DNA of 24,131 nucleotides from a virus. The DNA lies in IMG/VR virus record IMGVR_UViG_3300025704_000107, positions 1 through 24,131 of that record. The stretch is one strand, 5' to 3'. Position numbers and translations under genes: made by a program. Positions 1 through 6,631 of the stretch are shown piece after piece (within the stretch, counting starts at the first letter, position 1; every line of letters starts with the position of its first letter). A model generated the notes under the pieces. The model was not told the DNA's origin. It searched no databases and worked only from the letters and a program-made list of their open reading frames with translations.

Positions 1-1
1 A

Positions 2-601
2 GAAAAAGCTAATAAGGCTAAAGAAGCTGTTGAAGGTGAGATTACTAAAGCTAAAGCTGCATATGATAAAGTAAAAGATGGGGAAGATGAAAAGGCTAAA
101 TTACAAGCAGAGATTAAATTTAAACAAGCTCAACAGAAAAAAGCTAAGTTAGATGCTAATGATGAATTATTTCAAGGGCTAGGAGATGACATTGGAGAAA
201 TAATGAAAAAGATAAAGGCACTTGATCCAGATAGTAATACTGAAACAGAGACCGATACTGATACCGATGTTGATGATAATACTCCTGATGATCCAGGTGC
301 AAAATTAGAAGCTGATATTAAAGACTTTAATGATAAAGTAGAGGATGAGAGAACTGCAATGAATAAAGCTATTAAAGATTTAGATCAGGCTAAAAGAGAT
401 TTAAAAACCGGTAGAGGTTCTGATGAAAAGGTTCAAAAATTACAAAAGGCAATTGAAGATAGTAAAGAAGACATTGCTGAACTTAGAAAAAAGGAAGCAG
501 ATGCTAAAAAGAAATTAGCTGCATTACCAGAATCATTCCAACCGCTTGAAGAAACAGTTTCTGAAAAGTTTAGAAGGTTAATGAATAATGTACAAAAATA
601 A
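2..601 (+). CDS. Charged coiled-coil protein, 5' end missing
   Basis: The frame is open from the first bases of the window, so this is the C-terminal 199 residues of a longer protein; the Met codon at 203 is internal and not a likely start. The sequence is dominated by Ala, Lys, Glu and Asp in a heptad-like pattern, which predicts two long coiled-coil segments (window residues about 1-65 and 100-185). An acidic Thr/Glu/Asp run (TETETDTDTDVDD, from about residue 80) separates them. I see no catalytic motif, Cys cluster or membrane segment. The family is not recognised. Phage proteins of this look are often virion or scaffold components, but nothing here decides that. The next gene starts 8 nt after the stop, so the two are probably co-transcribed. 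Confidence 0.7.
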   Translation, partial: EKANKAKEAVEGEITKAKAAYDKVKDGEDEKAKLQAEIKFKQAQQKKAKLDANDELFQGLGDDIGEIMKKIKALDPDSNTETETDTDTDVDDNTPDDPGAKLEADIKDFNDKVEDERTAMNKAIKDLDQAKRDLKTGRGSDEKVQKLQKAIEDSKEDIAELRKKEADAKKKLAALPESFQPLEETVSEKFRRLMNNVQK

Positions 602-609
602 TTATTAAT

Positions 610-675
610 ATGAAATGTGATTGTAAAGTATGTAAATGTGGAACATCATGTAGTTGTGAATGTTGCAACTGTTAA
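610..675 (+). CDS. 21-residue cysteine-rich, metallothionein-like peptide
   Basis: This tiny ORF encodes 21 residues with Cys at positions 3, 5, 8, 10, 14, 16, 18, 19 and 21 (9 of 21). The others are mainly Lys, Asp, Glu, Ser, Thr, Gly and Asn, with no aromatic residue. The spacing CxC, CxC, CxCxCC, CxC is that of metallothioneins, which bind Cu(I), Zn(II) or Cd(II) through thiolate clusters; the 25-residue Neurospora crassa copper metallothionein has seven Cys. So many Cys codons in an AT-rich genome are very unlikely by chance. It lies 8 nt after one gene and 9 nt before the next, which looks like an operon. There is no Shine-Dalgarno sequence, as for neighbouring genes. The metal-binding role is inferred from composition and spacing only. 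A redox or zinc-sequestering peptide is an alternative. Confidence 0.6.
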   Translation: MKCDCKVCKCGTSCSCECCNC

Positions 676-684
676 ATAGACACT

Positions 685-1176
685 ATGTATAAAGTTCGTA
701 AGATAAACTTTGGATGGTATAAAAGGAGGCATGGAATTCTATTGGAGAATCTGCCTCCTTTGAAGCAAAAACTTTTATTAGAAAATAATCATATGAAATG
801 GTTAGATTCTGATGTAGATGCCTTTGAGATTATATTTAAGGTTGAGGATATGAATGAGCATGAAAAGAATCCTAACCGTATACTTTGGAATCCTTTTAGA
901 GAAACCTTTACAAATATTAAAGAATTAGAAAAAGACTCTGATTTAGTAGATTGGAATTGTGGAATCTGTAAGATTGAAATTAAATCAAGAATGGATTCTA
1001 AAAAGGTTGAAAACTTTGTATGTAATAAGTGTTCTGAATCACATAACTCATCAAATAAAAGAGTTGATCAAAGAATAATAGATTCATCAATCAACTTTAC
1101 TAAACGCTGTAAAACCTTATTAAAAGGTGAACAGAGGGAGTTCATGACTTACATAAGAAGATCATCTAAGGGATAG
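685..1176 (+). CDS. Hypothetical protein with zinc-ribbon motif
   Basis: This 163-residue protein belongs to no family I recognise. The clear feature is a treble-clef or zinc-ribbon-like pair of CxxC motifs: C92-x2-C95 and C113-x2-C116, separated by 17 residues. The N-terminal 90 residues are rich in aromatic and basic residues, and the C-terminus is basic. A nucleic-acid or protein-binding zinc protein is plausible, but no partner can be named. The ATG at 685 lies 9 nt after the Cys-rich peptide and has no Shine-Dalgarno sequence. A later in-frame ATG at 793 (Met37) is possible; that start would place the hairpin at 722-761 upstream of the gene. The 3' end overlaps the convergent minus-strand gene by 15 nt. 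Confidence 0.6.
   Translation: MYKVRKINFGWYKRRHGILLENLPPLKQKLLLENNHMKWLDSDVDAFEIIFKVEDMNEHEKNPNRILWNPFRETFTNIKELEKDSDLVDWNCGICKIEIKSRMDSKKVENFVCNKCSESHNSSNKRVDQRIIDSSINFTKRCKTLLKGEQREFMTYIRRSSKG
722..761. other. Long two-part inverted repeat (RNA hairpin)
   Basis: AAAGGAGGCA (722-731) is the exact reverse complement of TGCCTCCTTT (752-761), a perfect 10-bp outer stem. Inside it ATTCT (736-740) pairs with AGAAT (746-750) around a 5-nt loop, leaving a small asymmetric internal loop. No T-run follows, so it is not a standard terminator. The left arm holds an AAAGGAGG sequence, which would be a strong Shine-Dalgarno in other bacteria. It is far more GC-rich than its surroundings and lies in the first 80 nt of the zinc-ribbon gene. 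Its role is unknown. Confidence 0.6.
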
Positions 1177-1956
1177 AGCTTCTTCTATGGTTATTTTTTT
1201 AAATGAATCTAATTTGCTTGTAGGGCATGCATTAAAAATCTCTATACCTTTACCTTTAATATGTTCTTTTAGAATATTAAAACCTGGTAAGAAATGTTTG
1301 TTGTAAATGTTATCGGATGTTGCGTTAATTGGATATCCATCATGATAATGACTAGAGCTTCCAACATTTCCCATATCATAACCTAATAAAACTATTCTTT
1401 TGGATCCTAGATGTAATGCTAAGTTAATAGCAGCATAACCACTATTCATACCATGGGATAAGGTATTTAAGGAAGTACTTAGTCCATATTTTTCACCTCT
1501 CTTTAGTAAGTGAATATCCTCACTCATTTCTCGTCTAGGTGCAATTGTATATTTTAAACCTTTGAAACTATCAATATCTTTTTTATGCCAATTATAAAAT
1601 CTGCCATCGGTCCAATAGACAGCATCTGCGTTTGGATAACTTAAAAGAGATTTATTTATAGCTATGGTTTTTTTATTATTTAGCTCAGACCATTTAAAAT
1701 TCTTTAATGAAGGACCTCCTCCAATAATATACACAGTATCGCTAGCATTCCATATTTTAGTTATTGGTTTAAAAACCGTAGGCTGTTTAAATTTAGGTTG
1801 TACATTACTTCTACGAATAGCTGCAACACTAGCAGGTTTTGAAGGTTTATTTACATGGACTTGTACAGGGCCTCTAGTTATATTACTTTTAACATTACTA
1901 GATACAGCCGGGTCTACTTTAACCTTTATAACCTTTCGTATTTTTCTAGGACTCAT
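1162..1956 (-). CDS. Putative MptE/DUF115-like or glycosyltransferase-like Rossmann protein
   Basis: This is the only clear minus-strand gene (264 residues). Residues 1-65 form a basic, low-complexity tail. A Rossmann-type domain follows: VYIIGGGPSL at 75-84, then AINKSL (99-104), AVYWTD (112-117), a Gly/Ala-rich helix (SGYAAINLALHLG, 172-184) and RIVLLGYDMG (187-196), then a His-rich segment (H203, H205). The GGGPSL start and the LLGYD strand resemble the MptE-like/DUF115 family and sialyltransferase-like phage proteins; these are nucleotide- or sugar-nucleotide-binding folds. A surface or DNA glycan-modifying role is possible, but no substrate can be read from the sequence. It is convergent with the zinc-ribbon gene and divergent from gp44. 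The start at 1956 is preferred because the basic tail reads as continuous protein and an A/T-rich leader precedes it. Confidence 0.75.
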   Translation of the reverse strand: MSPRKIRKVIKVKVDPAVSSNVKSNITRGPVQVHVNKPSKPASVAAIRRSNVQPKFKQPTVFKPITKIWNASDTVYIIGGGPSLKNFKWSELNNKKTIAINKSLLSYPNADAVYWTDGRFYNWHKKDIDSFKGLKYTIAPRREMSEDIHLLKRGEKYGLSTSLNTLSHGMNSGYAAINLALHLGSKRIVLLGYDMGNVGSSSHYHDGYPINATSDNIYNKHFLPGFNILKEHIKGKGIEIFNACPTSKLDSFKKITIEEALSLR

Positions 1957-1971
1957 TAAATAGATTTTTTT

Positions 1972-1981
1972 TATTTATTTA
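1972..1981 (-). promoter_or_regulatory. Possible late-type promoter box for minus-strand gene
   Basis: Read on the minus strand, this is TAAATAAATA, starting 25 nt upstream of the ATG at 1956. It resembles the T4 late consensus TATAAATA, but only loosely. A similar box occurs before the tape measure gene at about 16997-17006. Confidence 0.25.
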
Positions 1982-1986
1982 CATTG

Positions 1987-2015
1987 AAACAAATGCTATT
2001 TTTTCCATATAAAAA
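1987..2015 (+). promoter_or_regulatory. Candidate promoter, AAAC-N16-ATATAAA class
   Basis: AAAC (1987-1990), a 16-nt spacer ending in TTTTTTCC, then ATATAAAAA (2007-2015). The same arrangement with the same spacing precedes the genes at 5098 and 22569, and with one extra base the gene at 20514. The box ends 15 nt before the gp44 start codon. Confidence 0.45.
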
Positions 2016-2030
2016 TAAATCAAACTAAAT

Positions 2031-2993
2031 ATGAAGAATATCCAAAATGTACTATTAACAGAGAAGTACAGACCACAATCCTTAGATGATTTAATTACGC
2101 CACAGAGAGTTGGGGAAAAGCTAAGCAAAGGAGTTTATCAACATCTATTACTTCATGGTAGTCCAGGTACTGGTAAAACATCTGCTGCTAAGGTACTGGT
2201 AAAACATTTTAAGCATCCATACCTTTATATTAATGCGTCAACAGATACTTCAGTAGATGTTGTAAGAAATAGAATTACTGATTTTTGCGCTAATCGTTCT
2301 ATAATGGATGAGCCAGGAAAAATGAAAGTAATTATACTTGATGAGATTGATGGTGTATCTGATCAATTCTTTAAAGCACTAAGAGCTACTATGGATCAAT
2401 TTGCTGTAAACGCAAGATTCGTTGCAACATGTAATTATATTAATAAAGTACCAGATCCAATTCAATCAAGATTTGAAATGATTGATTTTGATTTTAGTAA
2501 AGAAGAAGAAACTGAAATAATGAAAAGTTACATTATGAGGATTTTTCAAATATGCAAAGAAGAAGGTATTGGGATTGATAAACACGCGGCGGTTGAATTA
2601 GTAAAAAGAAAATTTCCTGATTTGCGAAATATGTTAAATCAGTTACAAGGATTTAAATCACAAGGTGTAGAAACTATAACAGTTGAAAACATTAAACAAT
2701 TCAGTTCAGTATATAAAGATATTTATGATCTTGTTATTGATGGAGAAGATCCTGTAAAAAATTATCAATATATGTTATCTAATTATGCAAATAGAACTGA
2801 TGATGTTTTATCTTCTTTAGGCGCAGAATTTATAGATTTTATAAAACAAGATAGACAATCATATACACAATTTATTCCACAGATAATTGTAACGGTTGCA
2901 AAATATCAGGCACAACGGCAACAGGTAATTGATCCTGCAGTATCAATGCTCGCTTGTATATATGAATTACAAACAATAGTAAACGGGGCATAA
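2031..2993 (+). CDS. 44: Clamp loader large subunit (gp44-like AAA+ ATPase)
   Basis: This 320-residue AAA+ ATPase is almost the length of T4 gp44 (319). In T4, four gp44 subunits with one gp62 open and load the gp45 sliding clamp on primer-template DNA for the replicative polymerase. Visible motifs: Walker A GSPGTGKT (43-50), Walker B VIILDEID (100-107), sensor 1 around TCNY (133-136) and the SRF motif (146-148) carrying the arginine finger. The ending is a helical collar domain, as in RFC small subunits. The N-terminal LTEKYRPQSLDDL is the classic RFC-like start. The stop overlaps the next ATG by one base (TAATG), so translation is likely coupled. The clamp gene (gp45) is not in the window and could lie elsewhere. 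Confidence 0.95.
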   Translation: MKNIQNVLLTEKYRPQSLDDLITPQRVGEKLSKGVYQHLLLHGSPGTGKTSAAKVLVKHFKHPYLYINASTDTSVDVVRNRITDFCANRSIMDEPGKMKVIILDEIDGVSDQFFKALRATMDQFAVNARFVATCNYINKVPDPIQSRFEMIDFDFSKEEETEIMKSYIMRIFQICKEEGIGIDKHAAVELVKRKFPDLRNMLNQLQGFKSQGVETITVENIKQFSSVYKDIYDLVIDGEDPVKNYQYMLSNYANRTDDVLSSLGAEFIDFIKQDRQSYTQFIPQIIVTVAKYQAQRQQVIDPAVSMLACIYELQTIVNGA

Positions 2994-3649
2994 TGGCATA
3001 CGGAGTATATAAAAATACGGAAGAGTTCGAAGAGCAGTTAGCACAATACACTGGTTCTAAATATGCAGTGACATTAGATAATATGAGTAACGGTTTATTC
3101 CTTGCTTTATATTATGAGAATCATGTTAATAAATCTATAGTAGGTGATTCTATAATAATTCCGAATAGAACTTACCCATCAGTCCCTTGTGAAATAATCC
3201 ATGCAGGGTTAAAGGTTAAGTGGAATAAAAAACACCCACAGGTTTTAAAGGGTAAATTAACTGGTGCATATCAATTAAAAGGATCTAATGTTTGGGATTC
3301 AGCATTAACATTTACTGCAGATATGTATAAACCTTCTACTCATATGTGTGTATCGTTTACTGGACCTTTTAAACATTTTAAATTATCTAAAGGCGGTGCA
3401 ATACTAACTGATAGTTTAAAAGCATACCATTGGTTTAAAAGAGCAAGGTATTCAGGTCGTAGGGAATGTTCTTATCATGATGATAATTTTGATATGATTG
3501 GTTGGAATTTTTATATGATGCCAGAATTAGCAGCAAGAGGATTATTATTAATGAACCAATTTTATAACCAGGACGGTACTAAAAAGCATCAAGAAGATTT
3601 AACATTACCTTATCCTGATTTATCAAAATTTAAAATATACGAAAAATGA
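2993..3649 (+). CDS. Half-size DegT/DnrJ/EryC1/StrS-type aminotransferase
   Basis: This 218-residue protein resembles the large PLP-binding domain of sugar aminotransferases of the DegT/AHBA-synthase family, which usually have 360-400 residues. Matching pieces in order: EFEEQLAQYTGSKYAVTLDN (11-30), the PxxTYPSV strand (57-64), WDSAL with Asp102 in the place of the PLP-pyridine Asp, SFTGPFKHFKLSKGG (121-135) matching the SF..K..x..GEGG segment that holds the Schiff-base Lys (K127 or K130), and GWNFYMMPELAARGL (170-184) matching the G-N-RM-E-AA-GL motif. The C-terminal small domain is missing. Whether it is catalytic is unclear: the GE before GG is replaced by SK. It overlaps gp44 by one base and the next ORF by four, so it is embedded in the replication operon. 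Family assignment is fairly secure; activity is not. Confidence 0.75.
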   Translation: MAYGVYKNTEEFEEQLAQYTGSKYAVTLDNMSNGLFLALYYENHVNKSIVGDSIIIPNRTYPSVPCEIIHAGLKVKWNKKHPQVLKGKLTGAYQLKGSNVWDSALTFTADMYKPSTHMCVSFTGPFKHFKLSKGGAILTDSLKAYHWFKRARYSGRRECSYHDDNFDMIGWNFYMMPELAARGLLLMNQFYNQDGTKKHQEDLTLPYPDLSKFKIYEK

Positions 3650-3801
3650 CAGAAGAATTTTTAGAAAAACTTATAATTAAATATCCTAATTTCATGGAGC
3701 TAGGTGCAGCTGTTACCAGATATAAGTCACTTCTTAATGATGGAATAGATATAAAAGAAATTGAAAAACAAACTTTATCAGGTTCTTTCAGAACTCTGTA
3801 A
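3646..3801 (+). CDS. Hypothetical 51-residue protein
   Basis: This short ORF starts in an ATGA overlap with the aminotransferase stop, a usual sign of coupled translation. It encodes 51 residues, mainly helical by composition (EEFLEKLIIKYPNFMELG, then a KEIEKQTLSG segment). No motif or family is recognised. It ends 33 nt before the nuclease gene. It could be a remnant or a small partner of its neighbours. Confidence 0.55.
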   Translation: MTEEFLEKLIIKYPNFMELGAAVTRYKSLLNDGIDIKEIEKQTLSGSFRTL

Positions 3802-3834
3802 AACTTGTTATATTTTAATTAAACACTACATAAT

Positions 3835-5058
3835 ATGAAGAAAACTGGCAGACATACATTTGTAATAGATGGTAATTATTTTCTATTTAGAACATTATAT
3901 GTAATACCTACAAGATCTAAAGAAAAAGGTTTATTAGGTACAGAAGAAGATGTACAGGCTTTTGTTAAAAAATTGGCAACTGACTTTGCATATCAAATTA
4001 GATTATTTGAAGGTCTTATCGATAAGGTTGTTTGGACGGTAGATTCAAGATCATGGAGAAAAGACTTTTACCCAGAGGCAGAATATAAAGGTAATCGTAA
4101 ACAAAACGATGCTCTTAACTGGGAGAACTTTTCAAAAGCAACAGCTGACTTTATTTCTATTTTGTCTAAGCAAGGTGTTATCATTTCAAAAATTGACGGA
4201 GCCGAAGGTGACGATTTAATGTATGCATGGAATACTGAATGTCTTGCAAATGACAAATCAGTTATTATGTTTACTGGAGATAGAGACTTAGTTCAATTAG
4301 TAGATAAGAGCAAAAGCAATCATACTCATACTATTCTATTTTCACCAGCCCATAAAAAATTATATACTTACCAAGGTTTTTCTGAATGGATGGATTCTCA
4401 AACTGAAGAAGAACAATCTGATGATATATTTGATGTACTAAAAACTTCTGTATCACCAGAGAATCAGGCTAAGAAATTACTTAAAGCATTGGTCGCAAAG
4501 AAAAAGGTTTCTATTATAGAGGTTGATCCTGAAGACTTCCGTTTCCGTAAAGTCCTCACAGGAGATGCTGGTGATAATGTACCACCTGCTTACTATTATA
4601 AAAAAGGTAATAGGAGATATGGTATCAGTGAAAACAAGGCAACTGCTATCATCGCTGAGTTCAAAGAAAAACATGGCCACTTGTCTCATATGTATCTTTA
4701 TAATGATGAGTATATTACTGACCTTGCAAATATGACCGTAAGAGTTATGAATGCAAAACATATGAGCAGAGAACAGATTATTACTAATCTAAAATCTAAT
4801 GTTAATCTTATGGTACTTGCTGCTGAATCAATACCAGAAGGTATCCTAGATGAAATGTTTAAATCAGTAGAATCAAAAATGAATGTAAAAGGTTTGCAAT
4901 TAAAAACGATCTCTACAATGAAATCTATTTTAGAGAATACTGAATACTCAAAAGAAACTGATAGTTCTTTTAAGGCTGCATTCTTTAAAGATGATGATAG
5001 TGATTCTGATGATATGTCTTTTATAAAAGGTGGTAAAAAACAAGATAAGATTTTTTAA
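3835..5058 (+). CDS. rnh: FEN/5'-3' exonuclease family nuclease (T4 RNase H-like)
   Basis: This 407-residue PIN/FEN-fold nuclease probably removes RNA primers and flaps during lagging-strand synthesis, like T4 RNase H (305 residues). Metal-binding acidic residues are visible: D12 (FVIDGNYFLFR), D70 (WTVD), E124/D126/D127 (DGAEGDDLMY), D149/D151 (TGDRD) and D244/D247 (LTGDAGDNVPP). AEYKGNRK (82-89) is the helical-arch segment with the conserved YK-x-RK. RRYGISENKATAII (260-273) is the helix-hairpin-helix DNA-binding part. The extra length is in a roughly 60-residue insertion (about 175-235) and in the C-terminus, which has a very acidic stretch (DDDSDSDD) and ends GGKKQDKIF; such tails often bind a clamp or SSB, but that is inference. 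It follows the clamp-loader region, which fits a replication role. Confidence 0.9.
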   Translation: MKKTGRHTFVIDGNYFLFRTLYVIPTRSKEKGLLGTEEDVQAFVKKLATDFAYQIRLFEGLIDKVVWTVDSRSWRKDFYPEAEYKGNRKQNDALNWENFSKATADFISILSKQGVIISKIDGAEGDDLMYAWNTECLANDKSVIMFTGDRDLVQLVDKSKSNHTHTILFSPAHKKLYTYQGFSEWMDSQTEEEQSDDIFDVLKTSVSPENQAKKLLKALVAKKKVSIIEVDPEDFRFRKVLTGDAGDNVPPAYYYKKGNRRYGISENKATAIIAEFKEKHGHLSHMYLYNDEYITDLANMTVRVMNAKHMSREQIITNLKSNVNLMVLAAESIPEGILDEMFKSVESKMNVKGLQLKTISTMKSILENTEYSKETDSSFKAAFFKDDDSDSDDMSFIKGGKKQDKIF

Positions 5059-5085
5059 ACTTTTTACTTTTTCTTCATATAAATA
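5057..5085 (+). promoter_or_regulatory. Candidate promoter, AAAC-N16-ATATAAA class
   Basis: AAAC (5057-5060), a 16-nt T-rich spacer, then ATATAAATA (5077-5085), which contains an exact TATAAATA (5078-5085), the T4 late consensus. It ends 12 nt before the start codon at 5098. Confidence 0.5.
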
Positions 5086-5097
5086 TAAAATAACTCA

Positions 5098-5514
5098 ATG
5101 AAATTATTTGACTATATAAAAGTACTTTTCGGTAAAGATGTTAATTGGGATAAGGTATCTAATTATGATAAATCTAAAAATTCATTTATGACTAATAGGT
5201 TTATGAGTATTAAGTTCCCTATCCAAGCGAATATGTTTAATACATTAAAAATAGATCCTGTTGGTCAAGCTGAATCATGGAGATTAATATCTTCTAAATT
5301 TAATAGAGTACCAGGCTTTATTTATACAAAAGTAAAAAAGACACCTAAACAAAAAGCAAAAGAATGGAATCCTAATCCAGCTGCAAAAGAGATGTATATG
5401 AAATTTAACGAAATAGGTGAAAGAGAATATAGAGAAGCTCTAAAACATAACCCATCACTAATTAAGTCCTCGATAGATACATTAGAAAAACAAATGGGTA
5501 AAGATGTTAATTGA
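5098..5514 (+). CDS. 62: Probable clamp loader small subunit (gp62-like)
   Basis: This 138-residue protein is short, like the gp62 of T4-like marine phages; T4 gp62 has 187 residues. The central part reads FMTNRFMSIKFPIQANMFNTL (30-50), then W-RLISSKFNRVPGFIYTKVKK. That resembles the gp62 pattern of an 'NR-S-P' helix, an 'AN-MN' helix, then a basic segment before KWAKK-like residues. gp62 is the single wedge subunit holding the four gp44 ATPase subunits; it has no ATP-binding site of its own, and none is seen here. Position supports the call: same replication block, two genes after gp44, though separated from it, unlike T4 where 44 and 62 are adjacent. It overlaps the next gene by 11 nt. Similarity is weak, so the assignment is tentative. 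Confidence 0.45.
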   Translation: MKLFDYIKVLFGKDVNWDKVSNYDKSKNSFMTNRFMSIKFPIQANMFNTLKIDPVGQAESWRLISSKFNRVPGFIYTKVKKTPKQKAKEWNPNPAAKEMYMKFNEIGEREYREALKHNPSLIKSSIDTLEKQMGKDVN

Positions 5515-6169
5515 TAATAAATTTGAGTTAGGCATCCCTACACATATTATGTTTACTTTGTATAAGTATGATTACTTTGATAGTATTATTATAAACAGAG
5601 TAAAAAAGGAATGCAAAAATCTATCAAAGATAGACGGCGAAATTACTGTTAAGCTATCATCTTTCTTAACTGCTGTTAAAACTAGTAAGAGACTTAGCGG
5701 TGAAATCAAAAAAGCAGAAGACTTTGGGTATATTCCAAACCCTAATATTAAACCTAATTCAATTTATTTTCTATTCTCTATTTTTAACAGGCTTGAGAAT
5801 TTAGATTTTTTAACATTTAAAGTTAATGATGATAAACACTTTAGTAGGTTAATTAAAGGTGAAAGAGGTGCTCCTATTTTAAGTTTTCATTTTAATATAA
5901 TTGAAGGTATCTTTGATTTAACTAGGCTAATGGATAGAACAGAGTTAGACACCTTTAATAAAACACTGATTGATTTTAAGATATTAAAAAATAAATATCT
6001 AGAGAGAAAGCCATATTTCTATATGAAAGCTACTGCAATTATTGATATTTTGACATCAATGGATATAGAAGGCAAATTAAGTACCTTCAGCATATTGGAT
6101 AGAATTGATCAAAAGCTTGAAGAAGACGATCCTATCTTAATCGTAAAGACAGACTATACTCCATATTAG
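5504..6169 (+). CDS. Hypothetical protein in replication block
   Basis: This 221-residue protein is not recognised. Its ATG lies inside the end of the previous gene (11-nt overlap), so translation is probably coupled to it. The composition is mixed, with many Ile, Leu, Phe, Lys and Asp; there are no Cys pairs, P-loop or membrane segments. The ending (about residues 150-221) looks helical and acidic. The KxSSFLTAVKTSKRLSGEIKKAEDFGYIPN region (about 50-80) looks the best ordered. Given its location after the clamp-loader-like gene and before the late block, it could be a replication accessory or a late regulator. Nothing in the sequence selects between these. Confidence 0.6.
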   Translation: MLIDNKFELGIPTHIMFTLYKYDYFDSIIINRVKKECKNLSKIDGEITVKLSSFLTAVKTSKRLSGEIKKAEDFGYIPNPNIKPNSIYFLFSIFNRLENLDFLTFKVNDDKHFSRLIKGERGAPILSFHFNIIEGIFDLTRLMDRTELDTFNKTLIDFKILKNKYLERKPYFYMKATAIIDILTSMDIEGKLSTFSILDRIDQKLEEDDPILIVKTDYTPY

Positions 6170-6177
6170 TAGCTGAA

Positions 6178-6185
6178 TATATAAA
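6178..6185 (+). promoter_or_regulatory. Candidate late promoter box TATATAAA
   Basis: TATATAAA ends 17 nt before the ATG at 6203. It has no AAAC/T-rich element upstream, unlike the boxes before replication genes. Similar boxes precede the sheath and tube genes, and T4 late promoters likewise consist of a lone TATAAATA. Confidence 0.45.
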
Positions 6186-6202
6186 CAAATAATGTTTGTA
6201 TT

Positions 6203-6628
6203 ATGAAATCATTTATTAATCGCTGTTGTGAATCAAAGCGTGAATGCGTTACATACTTAGTAGTCTTTTTATGGGTTGCTGTTGGTGTTACTGCTACATA
6301 TTTTGATACTGACTTTACTCAATTAGCCGGATATTTTATTTCTTTAACAGGATTTGTAGCATCATACATCTTTGGTGAAAGTATGAGACCTAGTGAAGAT
6401 AGTTCTATTTTTAGAAAAGGAAAAAATAGCAAGAGAGAAAATCTTATGTATATTACAATTGCTTTATGGACTATTATAGGAGTATGGGTAATTGTTAAGA
6501 ATGCTGATCTTATGGGTGCAGCGGCATACTTTGCAGCACTAACACCTTTTGTAGGTTCTTATATAATTGGAGAAACTTTTAAAAAGGAAGGTAATTCAAA
6601 AAGTTCATACGAACAAATAAACTCTTAA
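6203..6628 (+). CDS. Four-helix membrane protein made by internal duplication
   Basis: This 141-residue protein has four hydrophobic segments, at about residues 17-33, 41-58, 82-98 and 104-122. It is an exact-length duplication: residues 11-61 align with 76-126 without gaps at an offset of 65. SKRE occurs at 11 and 76, LW at 23-24 and 88-89, and SYIFGES (54-60) matches SYIIGET (119-125). The linker is polar and basic, and the termini are polar. This is an inner-membrane protein of unknown function. It opens the late block directly upstream of virion genes, so a holin or other lysis or membrane role is possible, but no lysin gene is next to it. It ends 3 nt before the next ATG. Confidence 0.7.
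   Translation: MKSFINRCCESKRECVTYLVVFLWVAVGVTATYFDTDFTQLAGYFISLTGFVASYIFGESMRPSEDSSIFRKGKNSKRENLMYITIALWTIIGVWVIVKNADLMGAAAYFAALTPFVGSYIIGETFKKEGNSKSSYEQINS
6233..6580 (+). repeat. Direct duplication within membrane protein gene
   Basis: Copies at 6233-6385 and 6428-6580 are 195 nt apart and encode two related helix pairs of 51 residues each. The protein similarity is clear, while the DNA has diverged, so the duplication is not recent. Confidence 0.65.
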
Positions 6629-6631
6629 TCA

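Noticed and set aside
203-601. Start of the first gene at ATG 203
   Set aside because: The frame is open with the same coiled-coil composition back to base 2, so 203 is an internal Met.
731-763. Short ORF starting at ATG after AAAGGAGGC
   Set aside because: The Shine-Dalgarno-like sequence is only one base from the ATG, it encodes 10 residues, and other genes here do not use Shine-Dalgarno sequences; the hairpin explains the sequence better.
1664-1963. Plus-strand 99-residue hydrophobic ORF
   Set aside because: It is the reverse-strand shadow of the MptE-like gene, which has clear motifs and sensible codon use.
4477-4761. Overlapping ORFs on both strands inside the nuclease gene
   Set aside because: Both are in other frames of the conserved helix-hairpin-helix region of the FEN-like nuclease.
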